From: Flavobacterium limnosediminis JC2902
Lineage (GTDB): Bacteria; Bacteroidota; Bacteroidia; Flavobacteriales; Flavobacteriaceae
Assembly (NCBI RefSeq): GCF_000498535.1
Contig: NZ_AVGG01000002.1
Coordinates: forward strand, 310,001-374,000
Direction of reading: 5' to 3'
DNA: 64,000 bases
Position 1 is the stretch's first letter, and each line of letters starts with the position of its first letter. The position numbers were made by a program, and so were the translations under genes. This document shows, piece by piece, positions 53,790 through 63,216 of this stretch. Under the pieces are notes generated by a model. That model did not search any database and had not been told where the DNA came from. It saw only the letters and a list, made by a program, of their open reading frames with translations.

Positions 53790-54304
53790 TCCTCTTTAAA
53801 CCAACTCGAATACATAACGTAATTATTCGATATACGCTCGATTTCGCCGGCAAAATCCGAAGCATTGATATCTTTAACCTTCTTAGCAGGAATCCCCGCA
53901 TAAATAGCCCCGGATTCAACCACGGTATTTTGCGTAACCACCGAACCGGCTCCAATGATGGAATTACTGTTAATAATACAATTATCCATCACAATAGCCC
54001 CCATCCCGATTAAAACATTGTCGTGTACAGTACAACCGTGAACAATGGCATTGTGACCTATGGAAACGTTATTTCCGATAACCGTCGGATGTTTTTGATA
54101 GGTACAGTGGATTACCGCACCATCCTGAATATTTACTTTGTTTCCGATAGTAATGGAATGTACATCGCCACGAACCACGGCGTTAAACCAAACACTACAG
54201 GATGTTCCGAAAGTAACATCCCCCACAATAGTAGCATTTTCAGCTACATAACAATCCTCCGGAATCTGAGGATATTTCCCTTTTACTTCTTTAATTAGCG
54301 CCAT
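53786..54304 (-). CDS. Gamma-class carbonic anhydrase family protein
   Basis: A 172-aa left-handed beta-helix protein with hexapeptide repeats and the three metal His of the gamma-CA fold (one in AVIHC, two in IGHNAIVHGC). It may hydrate CO2 or be a structural homologue (PaaY/YrdA type). The ATG at 54304 (MALIKEVKGKYP) is preferred. The stop overlaps the murI stop. Confidence 0.92.
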   Translation of the reverse strand: MALIKEVKGKYPQIPEDCYVAENATIVGDVTFGTSCSVWFNAVVRGDVHSITIGNKVNIQDGAVIHCTYQKHPTVIGNNVSIGHNAIVHGCTVHDNVLIGMGAIVMDNCIINSNSIIGAGSVVTQNTVVESGAIYAGIPAKKVKDINASDFAGEIERISNNYVMYSSWFKED

Positions 54305-54310
54305 AAATAT

Positions 54311-54340
54311 CAAAAAAAAGTCCCGATAAATCGGGACATA
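54311..54340 (-). terminator. Terminator of porP/sprF gene
   Basis: GTCCCGA-TAAA-TCGGGAC with eight T on the minus strand. Confidence 0.85.
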
Positions 54341-54351
54341 TTAAATCTTAA

Positions 54352-55350
54352 TTAGTTAACTGCAGGACAGTTACAGTGGTAAGGCTCACGTTTACAGTTG
54401 AAGTTGATACCTAATGTAATTTGATGAAAACCACTATTATCGAATTTAACAGCCTGTGACAAATAAGTATAAGTATAAGCAAACATAAAGTTCTTATAGT
54501 TAAGACCTACAATAGGTGTCCAATATTGCAAACTTTGCTCGTCAACAGTACCACCACTATAATACTGGGTTGCATCAAAACTTCTTCTGTAAGACAGTCC
54601 ACCCCAAATTTTACCGAAATCTTCCATGTTCTTGTAAAGTTTCAGGTTGATATCAATCGTTTTCTCTTTGGTTTGTTCAACCGATTGGAACATCACAGAA
54701 GGTTCCCATAAAATCCCTTCATCATTACCAAATGTATATCCGGCAGAAAAAATGTATTTTCTCAAATTGTCTATCTCAATATCAGTATAGATTTCACGTT
54801 TCGTTTCAATTGCGTTTTTCACCGTGAAATGGGTGTAAAAATCAACAAAATGATATGACATCCCCAAATCAACATTGAAATAACCGTATTGTGGCTTCCC
54901 GTCTCCAACAGCAGGGTCAAAACCTTCGAATTCTGTTTGATCCAATACACTTTGAATAAGCCCTATGTTTGCTCCGAAAGACAACATGTTCAAATCATCA
55001 TTACCTTGTGAAAAACGGATATGGTGCGCGTAAGTCACTTTAATTCCTTTTTGTGAATGGTATCCATTGCGGTCATTGAATGCAATGGCTCCAACTGCAG
55101 AAGTCCCCTCATCACCTAAAGACGTATTAAAACTAAGGGTTTGCAGTGCCGGAGCATCCGTCTCACCAAACCATTGCTGACGCGCAGTCAATCTGACTTT
55201 TGCACAGTTTGCTGCTCCGGCCATAGACGGGTGAATTAAATAGTAGTTATCCGATAAATAATCAGAATAAACGGCAATACCTTCTTGTGAGAATGATAGT
55301 TGGGTCAAAAAGAAAGCTAGAATTAAAAGTCGCTTTTTCAGTATGTTCAT
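54352..55350 (-). CDS. PorP/SprF family type IX secretion membrane protein
   Basis: A 332-aa outer-membrane beta-barrel with signal peptide (ending LSFSQ). It fits the PorP/SprF family by the start (YSDYLSDNYYLIHPSMAGA, RQQWFG) and barrel strands. Members support secretion of T9SS cargo such as SprB. No adhesin gene is adjacent, so its cargo is elsewhere; the T9SS protein at 2.1 kb is a distant candidate. A TATATTTG element on the minus strand is at 55415-55422. Confidence 0.9.
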   Translation of the reverse strand: MNILKKRLLILAFFLTQLSFSQEGIAVYSDYLSDNYYLIHPSMAGAANCAKVRLTARQQWFGETDAPALQTLSFNTSLGDEGTSAVGAIAFNDRNGYHSQKGIKVTYAHHIRFSQGNDDLNMLSFGANIGLIQSVLDQTEFEGFDPAVGDGKPQYGYFNVDLGMSYHFVDFYTHFTVKNAIETKREIYTDIEIDNLRKYIFSAGYTFGNDEGILWEPSVMFQSVEQTKEKTIDINLKLYKNMEDFGKIWGGLSYRRSFDATQYYSGGTVDEQSLQYWTPIVGLNYKNFMFAYTYTYLSQAVKFDNSGFHQITLGINFNCKREPYHCNCPAVN

Positions 55351-55550
55351 ATTTCTTTATTATTGAAAATAAGGGTCGTTTTTATTAAAAAATAGCGGTA
55401 TTTTTCAAAGCCTCCAAATATATAAATTTTTAGATAAGAAAAACAACCAAAATTTTAATTTACACAATTTTAATGTAAAAAAATAAGCACCGATGTGTTA
55501 ATTTTTTCATTAAAAAGCCAAATATACTTATTCGTAGCATATAACTTCGT

Positions 55551-55558
55551 TAAATTTG
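55551..55558 (+). promoter_or_regulatory. -7 element TAAATTTG before nfu gene
   Basis: Exact TAnnTTTG match 18 bases before the ATG at 55577. Confidence 0.5.
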
Positions 55559-55576
55559 CAGAAAATCACAAATCGC

Positions 55577-56476
55577 ATGCAAAAAGTAACCATAAGAGAA
55601 ACTCAGAATCCGAGCATATTAAAGTTTGAATTCCAGGATTTCATCACCAAAAATCAGAATTTTGAGTTTAAAAACATAGATGAAACTGCCGCATCTCCAC
55701 TGGCAAAACAATTGTTCTTCCTTCCTTTCGTTAAAACTGTCTACATTTCCGGAAATTTTATCGCCATCGAGAAATTTTCCATTGTGGAATGGTCCGAAGT
55801 AAAAGAACTGGTAGCCGAACAGATAGAGACTTTCGTGGATAAAGGCGGTAAAATCCTGAACATAGAAGAATCGGAAAACAAAAAAGTTCCGGTAACCGTT
55901 TACAGCGAAACCACCCCGAACCCGTCGGTTATGAAATTTGTGGCCAGCAAAATGTTAACCAAGACAGCGGTGGAGTGCAAAAATATTGATGAAACAGCAG
56001 CATCGCCTTTAGCCAAGGAATTGTTCAAATTCCCATTCGTTAAAGAAGTGTTTATCGACGAAAATTACGTTTCCATTTCTAAATACGAAATTGCAGATTG
56101 GATGGAAATCACACAGGAAATCCGCTCCTTCATCAAAATCTATATCGAAGAAGGAAAAACGGTTATCGACGAAACACAAATCGTAAAAACGGCCAACCAC
56201 GAAAAACAACAGGAAGCCTATTTCGACAAACTGGACGCTACTTCACAGCAAATCATTAATATATTGGAAGAATATGTAAAACCGGCGGTACAGTCAGACG
56301 GCGGAAACATCGCTTTCCAGTCGTATGACGAAAAAGAAAAACGCGTAAAAGTAATTCTTCAGGGAGCCTGCAGCGGTTGTCCGTCTTCCACTTTCACCTT
56401 GAAAAGCGGAATCGAAAACATGCTGAAAGAGATGTTACACGATCAGGAAATCAAAGTAGAAGCCGTTAACGGATAA
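55577..56476 (+). CDS. NifU-like Fe-S scaffold with doubled Nfu N-domain
   Basis: A 299-aa iron-sulfur carrier. Two copies of the Nfu_N domain lie in tandem (about residues 5-90 and 105-190), each with the pattern NPSxxKF...ID-ETAASPLAK.LF.xPFVK. They are followed by the NifU C-terminal domain with the cluster-binding CSGC (GACSGCPSS, about 260-268). Most Nfu proteins have one N-domain; the duplication is known in Bacteroidota. The ATG at 55577 is preferred to one seven codons upstream. Confidence 0.92.
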   Translation: MQKVTIRETQNPSILKFEFQDFITKNQNFEFKNIDETAASPLAKQLFFLPFVKTVYISGNFIAIEKFSIVEWSEVKELVAEQIETFVDKGGKILNIEESENKKVPVTVYSETTPNPSVMKFVASKMLTKTAVECKNIDETAASPLAKELFKFPFVKEVFIDENYVSISKYEIADWMEITQEIRSFIKIYIEEGKTVIDETQIVKTANHEKQQEAYFDKLDATSQQIINILEEYVKPAVQSDGGNIAFQSYDEKEKRVKVILQGACSGCPSSTFTLKSGIENMLKEMLHDQEIKVEAVNG

Positions 56477-56569
56477 TTCTGCCTTTTGCTCTAAAACTTC
56501 GCATCTAAATTGTTTTTAAAAAAAATACCTTCTAATTTTAATAGGTAAAACACTTAAAAACAACACATT

Positions 56570-56773
56570 ATGGGAGTACTGAAAGTAATCGAGATTTTAT
56601 CCAGTTCGGATGTGAGCTGGGAAGAAGCAACCCGAAAAGGAGTGGCCGAGGCAGCAAAAACACTAAAACACATTCGTTCGGCTTACGTTCAGGAGCAAAG
56701 CGCTGTGGTAAATGACGAAGGCAAGGTCACCCTCTACAGAGTCAATCTGAAACTGTCTTTTGAAATCAAATAA
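56570..56773 (+). CDS. Dodecin
   Basis: A 67-aa flavin-storage protein that forms a hollow dodecamer. It has the family start MGVLKVIEILSSSDVSWEEA and VYLYRVNLKLSFE-type end. Single gene with its own terminator. Confidence 0.93.
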   Translation: MGVLKVIEILSSSDVSWEEATRKGVAEAAKTLKHIRSAYVQEQSAVVNDEGKVTLYRVNLKLSFEIK

Positions 56774-56796
56774 TTTTAAGAAATCACCGTATCTTT

Positions 56797-56825
56797 AAGC
56801 GTTCAATTTTGGACGCTTTTTTTAT
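56797..56825 (+). terminator. Terminator of dodecin gene
   Basis: AAGCGTTCA-ATTT-TGGACGCTT stem with one G-T pair, followed by seven T. Confidence 0.8.
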
Positions 56826-56833
56826 CTAGTATC

Positions 56834-58855
56834 ATGAACGAATTACAGCACGAAACCAGTCCGTATTTATTACAACACGCCAACAATCCCATCCACTGGA
56901 AAGCGTGGAGTGACCATTCCTTAGCTACGGCCAAAAACGAAAACAAACTCATTATTGTAAGTATCGGATATTCCGCCTGCCACTGGTGCCACGTTATGGA
57001 ACACGAAAGTTTCGAAGACGAGACGGTTGCACAAGTCATGAATTCCGATTTCATCTCCATAAAAGTTGACCGAGAAGAACGTCCCGATGTTGATGCCGTA
57101 TACATGAAAGCCGTTCAGCTGATGACAAAACAAGGCGGCTGGCCCTTAAATGTGGTTTGTCTTCCCGACGGGCGTCCAGTATGGGGTGGAACTTATTTCA
57201 AAAAAGACAATTGGATGGATACACTGCAACAACTTCAAACACTGTATTCCGAAAATCCGGAAAAGATGGTCGACTATGCCGAAAAATTACATCAGGGTAT
57301 TCAACTATTGGGACTCGTGGAAAAAAATCCGACAGAAGAAAAAATCGATCCAAACAATATAAAGGCGCTGGTTGAAAAATGGTCCAAAAGTTTCGATTGG
57401 GAATTTGGCGGTTATGCCAGAGCGCCTAAATTCATGATGCCCAACAACTATTTATTTTTACAACGATACGGCTATCAGAGCAAATCAAAAGACCTATTGG
57501 ATTTTGTGGATTTAACGCTTACGCGGATGGCTTACGGCGGTTTGTTCGACACCGTTGACGGAGGTTTTTCAAGATATTCGGTAGACATGCGCTGGCACGT
57601 GCCGCATTTCGAGAAGATGTTGTACGATAACGGGCAATTGATTTCACTATATTCCGAAGCTTATAAAAGAACACAAAATCCCCTGTACAAAGAAGTGATT
57701 GAAAAAACACTCACATTCATTGAACGCGAACTGCTGAATTCCGACAACGCTTTTTATTCGGCACTGGACGCGGACAGCATCAACGAAATCGGCGAATTGG
57801 AAGAAGGCGCTTTTTATGTATGGAAAAAAGAGGAACTACAAAAACTCCTGAAAGACGATTTCGAGATTTTTTCCGAGCTTTTCAATGTCACTGATTTCGG
57901 TTTTTGGGAACACGACAATTATGTTTTAATTCAAAGCCAGACAGTTGAAAATATCGCATCACAATTCGGCCTGACCGAAAACGATTTGCTTAAAAAAAAG
58001 AAAAACTGGGAGCGACTGCTTTTCACCGAAAGGAAAAAACGTCCGAAACCGCGGTTGGATGACAAATCACTGACTTCCTGGAACACCATTATGCTGAAAG
58101 GCTACACCGATGCTTATAAAGCATTGGGTAACGAACATTATTTGGCTGTAGCCGAGAAAAATGCAGCGTTTATTATTCAGAAACAGTGGACTGCCGATGG
58201 ATTTCTTTGGCATTCCTATAAAAACGGAAAAAGCACCATCCCTGGTTTTCTAGAAGATTACGCTTTCGTAATTGATGCTTTTATCGGATTGTACCAGGTC
58301 ACTTTCGAAGAAAAATACCTGATGCAGGCAAAACAACTGACGGATTATTGTCTGGAACATTTCTACGACGAAACCCAACAGTTTTTCGCTTTTACCGCCC
58401 GCACCGAAAAACAACTGATTGCGTCTCATTTTGAAACCGAAGACAATGTTATTCCGGCCTCCAATTCGGTAATGGCAAACAATTTATATACTTTATCGCT
58501 GTTGTATCACAATCCGTTTTATGAAAAAATTGCGTTACAGATGTTGCACCATATGATTCCACACATGGATTATGCTTCTGCCTATTCGAATTGGATGAAC
58601 CTGTGGCTGAATCAGTCTGAAGACAATAAGGAACTGGCCATTTGCGGTAAAGCGGCATTGGAAAGCCTGAAAAAAATCAATTTTGAATATTTGCCAAACG
58701 TAATAATCGCCGGAACCACAAAGCCATCCGACTTGCCTTTTTTAGCCAACCGGTTTGACGAAGAAAATCTTCTGTTCTATATTTGCCAAAATAAAAACTG
58801 CCTGTTACCCAACACTTCTTTAGAGGCAACGGTATCCGGATTAAAAATCAGCTAA
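56834..58855 (+). CDS. DUF255 thioredoxin-domain protein (YyaL-like)
   Basis: A 673-aa cytosolic protein: N-terminal thioredoxin-like DUF255 domain ([29 protein letters not shown]) followed by an (alpha/alpha)6 barrel of the N-acylglucosamine-2-epimerase type ([24 protein letters not shown]). The family has homologues from bacteria to human SPATA20; the reaction is unknown. Six bases separate it from mscS, so likely one transcript. Confidence 0.93.
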   Translation: MNELQHETSPYLLQHANNPIHWKAWSDHSLATAKNENKLIIVSIGYSACHWCHVMEHESFEDETVAQVMNSDFISIKVDREERPDVDAVYMKAVQLMTKQGGWPLNVVCLPDGRPVWGGTYFKKDNWMDTLQQLQTLYSENPEKMVDYAEKLHQGIQLLGLVEKNPTEEKIDPNNIKALVEKWSKSFDWEFGGYARAPKFMMPNNYLFLQRYGYQSKSKDLLDFVDLTLTRMAYGGLFDTVDGGFSRYSVDMRWHVPHFEKMLYDNGQLISLYSEAYKRTQNPLYKEVIEKTLTFIERELLNSDNAFYSALDADSINEIGELEEGAFYVWKKEELQKLLKDDFEIFSELFNVTDFGFWEHDNYVLIQSQTVENIASQFGLTENDLLKKKKNWERLLFTERKKRPKPRLDDKSLTSWNTIMLKGYTDAYKALGNEHYLAVAEKNAAFIIQKQWTADGFLWHSYKNGKSTIPGFLEDYAFVIDAFIGLYQVTFEEKYLMQAKQLTDYCLEHFYDETQQFFAFTARTEKQLIASHFETEDNVIPASNSVMANNLYTLSLLYHNPFYEKIALQMLHHMIPHMDYASAYSNWMNLWLNQSEDNKELAICGKAALESLKKINFEYLPNVIIAGTTKPSDLPFLANRFDEENLLFYICQNKNCLLPNTSLEATVSGLKIS

Positions 58856-58860
58856 AAGCC

Positions 58861-59631
58861 ATGAGAGTAGAACAAATGAACAACTTTTTCGTGCATTATT
58901 TTAATGTATTAATCGATTTTTCACCAAGAGTAATTTCAGCGGTACTGGTGTTGCTTGCTGGTATCTGGGGAATTAAGATTTTCCGAAAAGTGGCGGAACG
59001 AATCATGATCAAACGTGAATTGGAGCCTACAGTAATCCAATTCATCTCCGACATTTTAATATGGGGTGGCCGAATATTGCTTTTCGTAACGGTTATTTCA
59101 CGCCTCGGAATCGAAACCACGTCGTTCGTAGCCATCTTTGGAGCCATTGGTTTGGCAGTGGGGATGTCGCTACAAGGATCTTTGTCCAATTTTGCAGGCG
59201 GAATGCTGATTATCATGTTCAAACCCTTTAAAGTGGGCGACACTATCGAAGCGCAGGGAGAAACCGGAAAAGTAATGGAAATTCAGATTTTCACCACGAA
59301 AGTCCTGACCGCACAAAACCACATAATTTATATTCCGAACGGTGTTTTATCCAATGGAAAAATCAAAAACCTTTCACAAAAAAGCACACGCCGCAGTGAC
59401 CTGATCGTTCGTACAAGTTATGATTCGGATATTAAAACTGTGAAAAGTGAACTGGAATCCATCGTGAAAAATCATCCGAAAGTATTAAAATCGCCCGCTC
59501 CGGAAGTTACCGTAAACGAATTGACCGATGCTACCGTGAATTTCGCTGTTCGTATATGGGTAAAAAATGCCGATTTACAAATGGTAAATTCAGACATTTT
59601 ACAACTGAGTAAAACCGTAGTTAGGATTTAG
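58861..59631 (+). CDS. MscS family mechanosensitive channel
   Basis: A 256-aa small-conductance mechanosensitive channel with three N-terminal membrane helices, the pore helix AIGLAVGMSLQGSLSNFAGG, and the cytoplasmic beta domain with FKPFKVGDTIEAQGETG. It opens under hypo-osmotic shock. It ends 11 bases inside the convergent tsaB gene. Confidence 0.94.
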   Translation: MRVEQMNNFFVHYFNVLIDFSPRVISAVLVLLAGIWGIKIFRKVAERIMIKRELEPTVIQFISDILIWGGRILLFVTVISRLGIETTSFVAIFGAIGLAVGMSLQGSLSNFAGGMLIIMFKPFKVGDTIEAQGETGKVMEIQIFTTKVLTAQNHIIYIPNGVLSNGKIKNLSQKSTRRSDLIVRTSYDSDIKTVKSELESIVKNHPKVLKSPAPEVTVNELTDATVNFAVRIWVKNADLQMVNSDILQLSKTVVRI

Positions 59632-60292
59632 CTTTGGTAGTCATCACAAAGTCTTTCAGATAAAAAGGTTCGAAATAAGCGACATCCACAAAGTCGCTTT
59701 TTTTGTACTTTTCAAAAGACATCGCGCTCATTTCGTTTGAGGACGGATAAATGATTTCGTCGTGATAAATAAAACGTTCAGAACTCAGCACTTCTTTGCA
59801 TTTTGACGCTCCGTCACCAACCAGATGAATTGTCCCCAAACTTTCGGAATAGCTGTTTTCATCGATAATCTCCGCCTTGGTTTCACGTACTTTCGTGTAG
59901 TCGTTATCAAAAAAAGCGGCAAAAACCTCCATGCGACGCGCATCAATCATCGGAACAATCCTTCCGCTTTCGATGGTGATTTTACGAGCTAAAGCTTCTA
60001 AGGTGTCAGTGGCAATCAACGGAATATTCAGAGAATAACACAATCCCTTCGCTGCGGAAACTCCGATACGCAATCCGGTATAGGAACCGGGGCCCTGACT
60101 CACGGCAATCGCTTTTAAATCCTGAAACGTTATTCCGGCCTGACGCAAAGCTTCTTCGAAAAAAAGATGCAGTTTTTCCGCGTGGGAATACCCTTCATCC
60201 GCTACTTCCAGACAAACGACAGTCTTCCCTTCGCTGGCAATGGTTACCGAACAGTTTTTTGTTGCCGTTTCAATATTTAAAATGTAAGCCAT
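59621..60292 (-). CDS. tsaB: TsaB, tRNA t6A synthesis protein
   Basis: Partner of TsaD in making threonylcarbamoyl-adenosine at position 37 of tRNAs. The 223-aa ASKHA-fold protein has ILNIETATKNCSV, HAEKLHLFFEE and the QGPGSYTGLRIGVSAAKGL signature. It overlaps mscS tail-to-tail by 11 bases. Confidence 0.94.
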   Translation of the reverse strand: MAYILNIETATKNCSVTIASEGKTVVCLEVADEGYSHAEKLHLFFEEALRQAGITFQDLKAIAVSQGPGSYTGLRIGVSAAKGLCYSLNIPLIATDTLEALARKITIESGRIVPMIDARRMEVFAAFFDNDYTKVRETKAEIIDENSYSESLGTIHLVGDGASKCKEVLSSERFIYHDEIIYPSSNEMSAMSFEKYKKSDFVDVAYFEPFYLKDFVMTTKAKS

Positions 60293-60329
60293 GAATTTGA
60301 AATTATTGGCAAAGATACATATTAGAATT

Positions 60330-60358
60330 AAAAAAGGCTTTCAGTTAAACCGAAAGCC
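60330..60358 (-). terminator. Terminator of the efflux adaptor operon
   Basis: GGCTTTC-GGTTTAACT-GAAAGCC on the minus strand, followed by TTTTTT. Confidence 0.85.
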
Positions 60359-60364
60359 ATCTCT

Positions 60365-61690
60365 TTATGCTTTTTTATCCTTATCCTTATCCTTTTCCTC
60401 TTCAGCCTCTTTTTTCTTAATGGTGACTTTATCGCCCGGGTTCAATTCTTTGGTCACGGTAGTATAAGGTCCGACGATGATCACGTCTCCCTTTTTCAGT
60501 CCGCTGATCACTTCGATATTGGTATCGTCCTGGATTCCGGTTTTTATAACTCGTAATTTTGCCTTATCCCCTTCTTTCACAAATACGCATTCGTATTTTT
60601 TATCGGTAGAACCTTTAATTTTCTCTTCCTGCTCTTTTTCCAGTTCTTCCACAATGTCTTTTTTGACAGCTGTTGTATCGGTTTTCATCACAACCGCACT
60701 GATCGGCACTGCTAGGATATTTTCTTTTCGGGTGGTAATGATATCAACCGTAGCGGTCATGCCCGGACGGAAAGGCGAAAAATTAGCCGGTTTCCCTTCG
60801 GTTAAATCTGCATACGATTCTTTTAAAATACGCACTTTCACTTTAAAATTGGTCACCTGATCCGCCGAGGTGGTTGCCACGGATGAGTTGGAAATACTGG
60901 TCACAATTCCTTTGAATTCTTTTTTCAGATAGGCATCCACTTCAATTTTAGCCTCATCACCAATGCTGATTTTCACGATGTCGTTTTCGTTCACATCGAC
61001 TTCCACTTCCATATTGTTCAGGTTGGCTACGCGAAGCAATTCGGTTCCGGCCATTTGTTGGGTACCTAAAACACGTTCGCCTAATTCCACATCCAGTTTT
61101 GAAATGGTTCCGTCTGCCGGAGCGTAAATGGTAGTTCTTCCCAAGTTATCCTGCGCTTCGGTTACGGTAGCCGAGGCACTTTTCACATTATAATACGCCG
61201 ATTGTTTGTTAGCCTGAGCCACTTCATACGCCGAAACCACTTTGTCCCATTCCGATTTTGAAATCACGCCTTTTTCGAACAATCGCTTGTTTCTGTCGTA
61301 ATTTGATTTTGCTTCCTTCAACTGCGCATCGGCCTGATTTAAACCTGCTTTTGTTGTAGACAACGATGCTACGGTACGGTTCACACCCGACTCATAAATA
61401 TCCGGATTGATTTTCACCAGCAAATCGCCTTTTTTAACGGTTTGACCTTCCTTAACCGGTAAGGAAATAATCTCGCCGGATACTTCCGAAGAGATCTTAA
61501 CTTCCACTTCGGGTTGTATTTTTCCGGTAGCCGAAACCGTTTCCACAATTGTGATTGCATCTGTTTTGGCGATTTCGACTTCTTTTCCTTCGTCTTTACT
61601 TCCGATAACGCCTTTTTGTTTTAGTACAACTAATATCGCCACTAAAGCAACAACACCTCCTAATAATAAAAATTTCGTTCTTTTTGTCAT
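60365..61690 (-). CDS. Efflux transporter periplasmic adaptor (HlyD/MFP family)
   Basis: A 441-aa periplasmic adaptor with one N-terminal membrane helix, a lipoyl/coiled-coil hairpin and beta-barrel domains (KISSEVSGEIISLPVKEGQTVKKGDLL, GRTTIYAPADGTISKLDVELGERV). A lysine/glutamate-rich tail ends the protein. It forms an operon with the TolC-like gene three bases upstream. The inner-membrane transporter is not in this window; it may be an ABC permease or an RND pump gene downstream of the window order, so substrate is unknown. Confidence 0.92.
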   Translation of the reverse strand: MTKRTKFLLLGGVVALVAILVVLKQKGVIGSKDEGKEVEIAKTDAITIVETVSATGKIQPEVEVKISSEVSGEIISLPVKEGQTVKKGDLLVKINPDIYESGVNRTVASLSTTKAGLNQADAQLKEAKSNYDRNKRLFEKGVISKSEWDKVVSAYEVAQANKQSAYYNVKSASATVTEAQDNLGRTTIYAPADGTISKLDVELGERVLGTQQMAGTELLRVANLNNMEVEVDVNENDIVKISIGDEAKIEVDAYLKKEFKGIVTSISNSSVATTSADQVTNFKVKVRILKESYADLTEGKPANFSPFRPGMTATVDIITTRKENILAVPISAVVMKTDTTAVKKDIVEELEKEQEEKIKGSTDKKYECVFVKEGDKAKLRVIKTGIQDDTNIEVISGLKKGDVIIVGPYTTVTKELNPGDKVTIKKKEAEEEKDKDKDKKA

Positions 61691-61693
61691 GAT

Positions 61694-63073
61694 CTATTTT
61701 GTTTGTACAATCGGGATTCCGAAGTAAAATTCTAATATTTTGGTTCTGAAAATATAATCGTATTTGGTTCGTAACACTTCTGATTGCGCGTTCACGTATA
61801 AGGTTTGTGCCTGATTAAAATCAAAAACATTCATCAGCCCTACTTCATAGCGTTCTTTGGCATAATTAAACGCCTGCTCTCTCGCCTCTAAAGTGGAAGC
61901 AGCCGCTTCATACGATTTCAAAGCCCCTTTTGTATCGGTATAGGCCGTATAAACCGTTCGTTCTAAATCCAAGCCGTTTTGTTCCAGATTAATTTTGGAA
62001 CGCTCCAAAGCTACTTTTGAGCGAGCCACGTTATTTCTGGCAGACAATCCGTTTAAAATTGGGATATTAAGCGACAAGCCAATATTTTGCCCTTTATTTT
62101 CATCGAACTGATCTAAAACCGGTTTCGGACCTGCTATTATAGGCGTGTTATCCTCTTCTACCCCCACTAACCTGTCAGAATACGAAGCACGGGTTGCGAA
62201 ACTGTAAAATCCTCTTAATGTAGGTTGATAGCCTCCACGTGCAATTTTCAGATCTTTTTCGGCAATATCAACGTTTGTTTCAGCCAACTTGATGTCGGTT
62301 CTTATTTCCTTCGCTTTATCAAAAATCGTTTTGGGTTCCTGCAATAATATACTGCTTTCCTGAACCGGTATTGATGTGTCTGCAATGTCAAATTCCTGAA
62401 AATTATCCAACTGAAGCAATTGTGCCAGACTCAGTTTTGAAATCAGTAAAGCATTTTCGGCAGCAATCATTCTTTGGGTTGTCGTGGCTACTGTTGCTTT
62501 CACATCCATCAGATCGCCTTTCGGCACTACACCGGCATCCACAAGATCCTGTGTGCGTTCCATTTGCTTGTTCTCATATTTCAACTGCTCCTGCTGTACT
62601 TTTAAATTTTCCTTGTTAAAAATAATCTGCAGATAGGCATTGACGACATTCAGTGAAACATCTTCTTGCATTTTGGTAAGCTGGTACTGTGTCGCAATAA
62701 TGGAAAGATTGGCTTTTCGCAACTGATTTTGATTCTGCAGCCCTTTATAAATATCAATTCCTACATCAACCCCGACATTGGTGTACTGCGTGGTTTGGTT
62801 TCGCAACAAACCCGTGGTGATATCCTGATTTAAACCAACATTCCAGGAATGGGAGGCCTGACCAATCATCGAGGGCAGGAAATTACCGTAAGCATCTTTT
62901 TTGGAAATATCCGAAAGCTCCTTATCCAAGGTGGTATTCCTGATGGATATGTTTTTTTCCATTGCATAATTTACACATTCTTCCAACGTCCATTTTTTAG
63001 ATTGGGCTTTGGACTGAAAGGAAATTAACAGCAATCCGAAAAACAATGTTTTAACTGTACTTGTTCTTTTCAT
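61694..63073 (-). CDS. TolC family outer-membrane efflux protein
   Basis: A 459-aa trimeric outer-membrane channel with signal peptide (ending SKAQS), then WTLEECVNYAMEKNISI and the two TolC coiled-coil repeats; the end YVNAQSEVLRTKYDYIFRTKILEFYFG is family-typical. The ATG at 63073 (MKRTSTVKTLFFG) is preferred over one eight codons upstream. First gene of the tripartite efflux operon. Confidence 0.93.
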   Translation of the reverse strand: MKRTSTVKTLFFGLLLISFQSKAQSKKWTLEECVNYAMEKNISIRNTTLDKELSDISKKDAYGNFLPSMIGQASHSWNVGLNQDITTGLLRNQTTQYTNVGVDVGIDIYKGLQNQNQLRKANLSIIATQYQLTKMQEDVSLNVVNAYLQIIFNKENLKVQQEQLKYENKQMERTQDLVDAGVVPKGDLMDVKATVATTTQRMIAAENALLISKLSLAQLLQLDNFQEFDIADTSIPVQESSILLQEPKTIFDKAKEIRTDIKLAETNVDIAEKDLKIARGGYQPTLRGFYSFATRASYSDRLVGVEEDNTPIIAGPKPVLDQFDENKGQNIGLSLNIPILNGLSARNNVARSKVALERSKINLEQNGLDLERTVYTAYTDTKGALKSYEAAASTLEAREQAFNYAKERYEVGLMNVFDFNQAQTLYVNAQSEVLRTKYDYIFRTKILEFYFGIPIVQTK

Positions 63074-63216
63074 ATACTTATTTTGAAAAGAGAGCATAAA
63101 ACTTTATCAGAAAGCACTCTCTTATTCATGAAAACATAAGACGCATTTCTTTACAAAAAGTTACAGCATGCAATGAATAAAAATTTTACTTTTACCGAGA
63201 TTTATTAAAATTCTCA

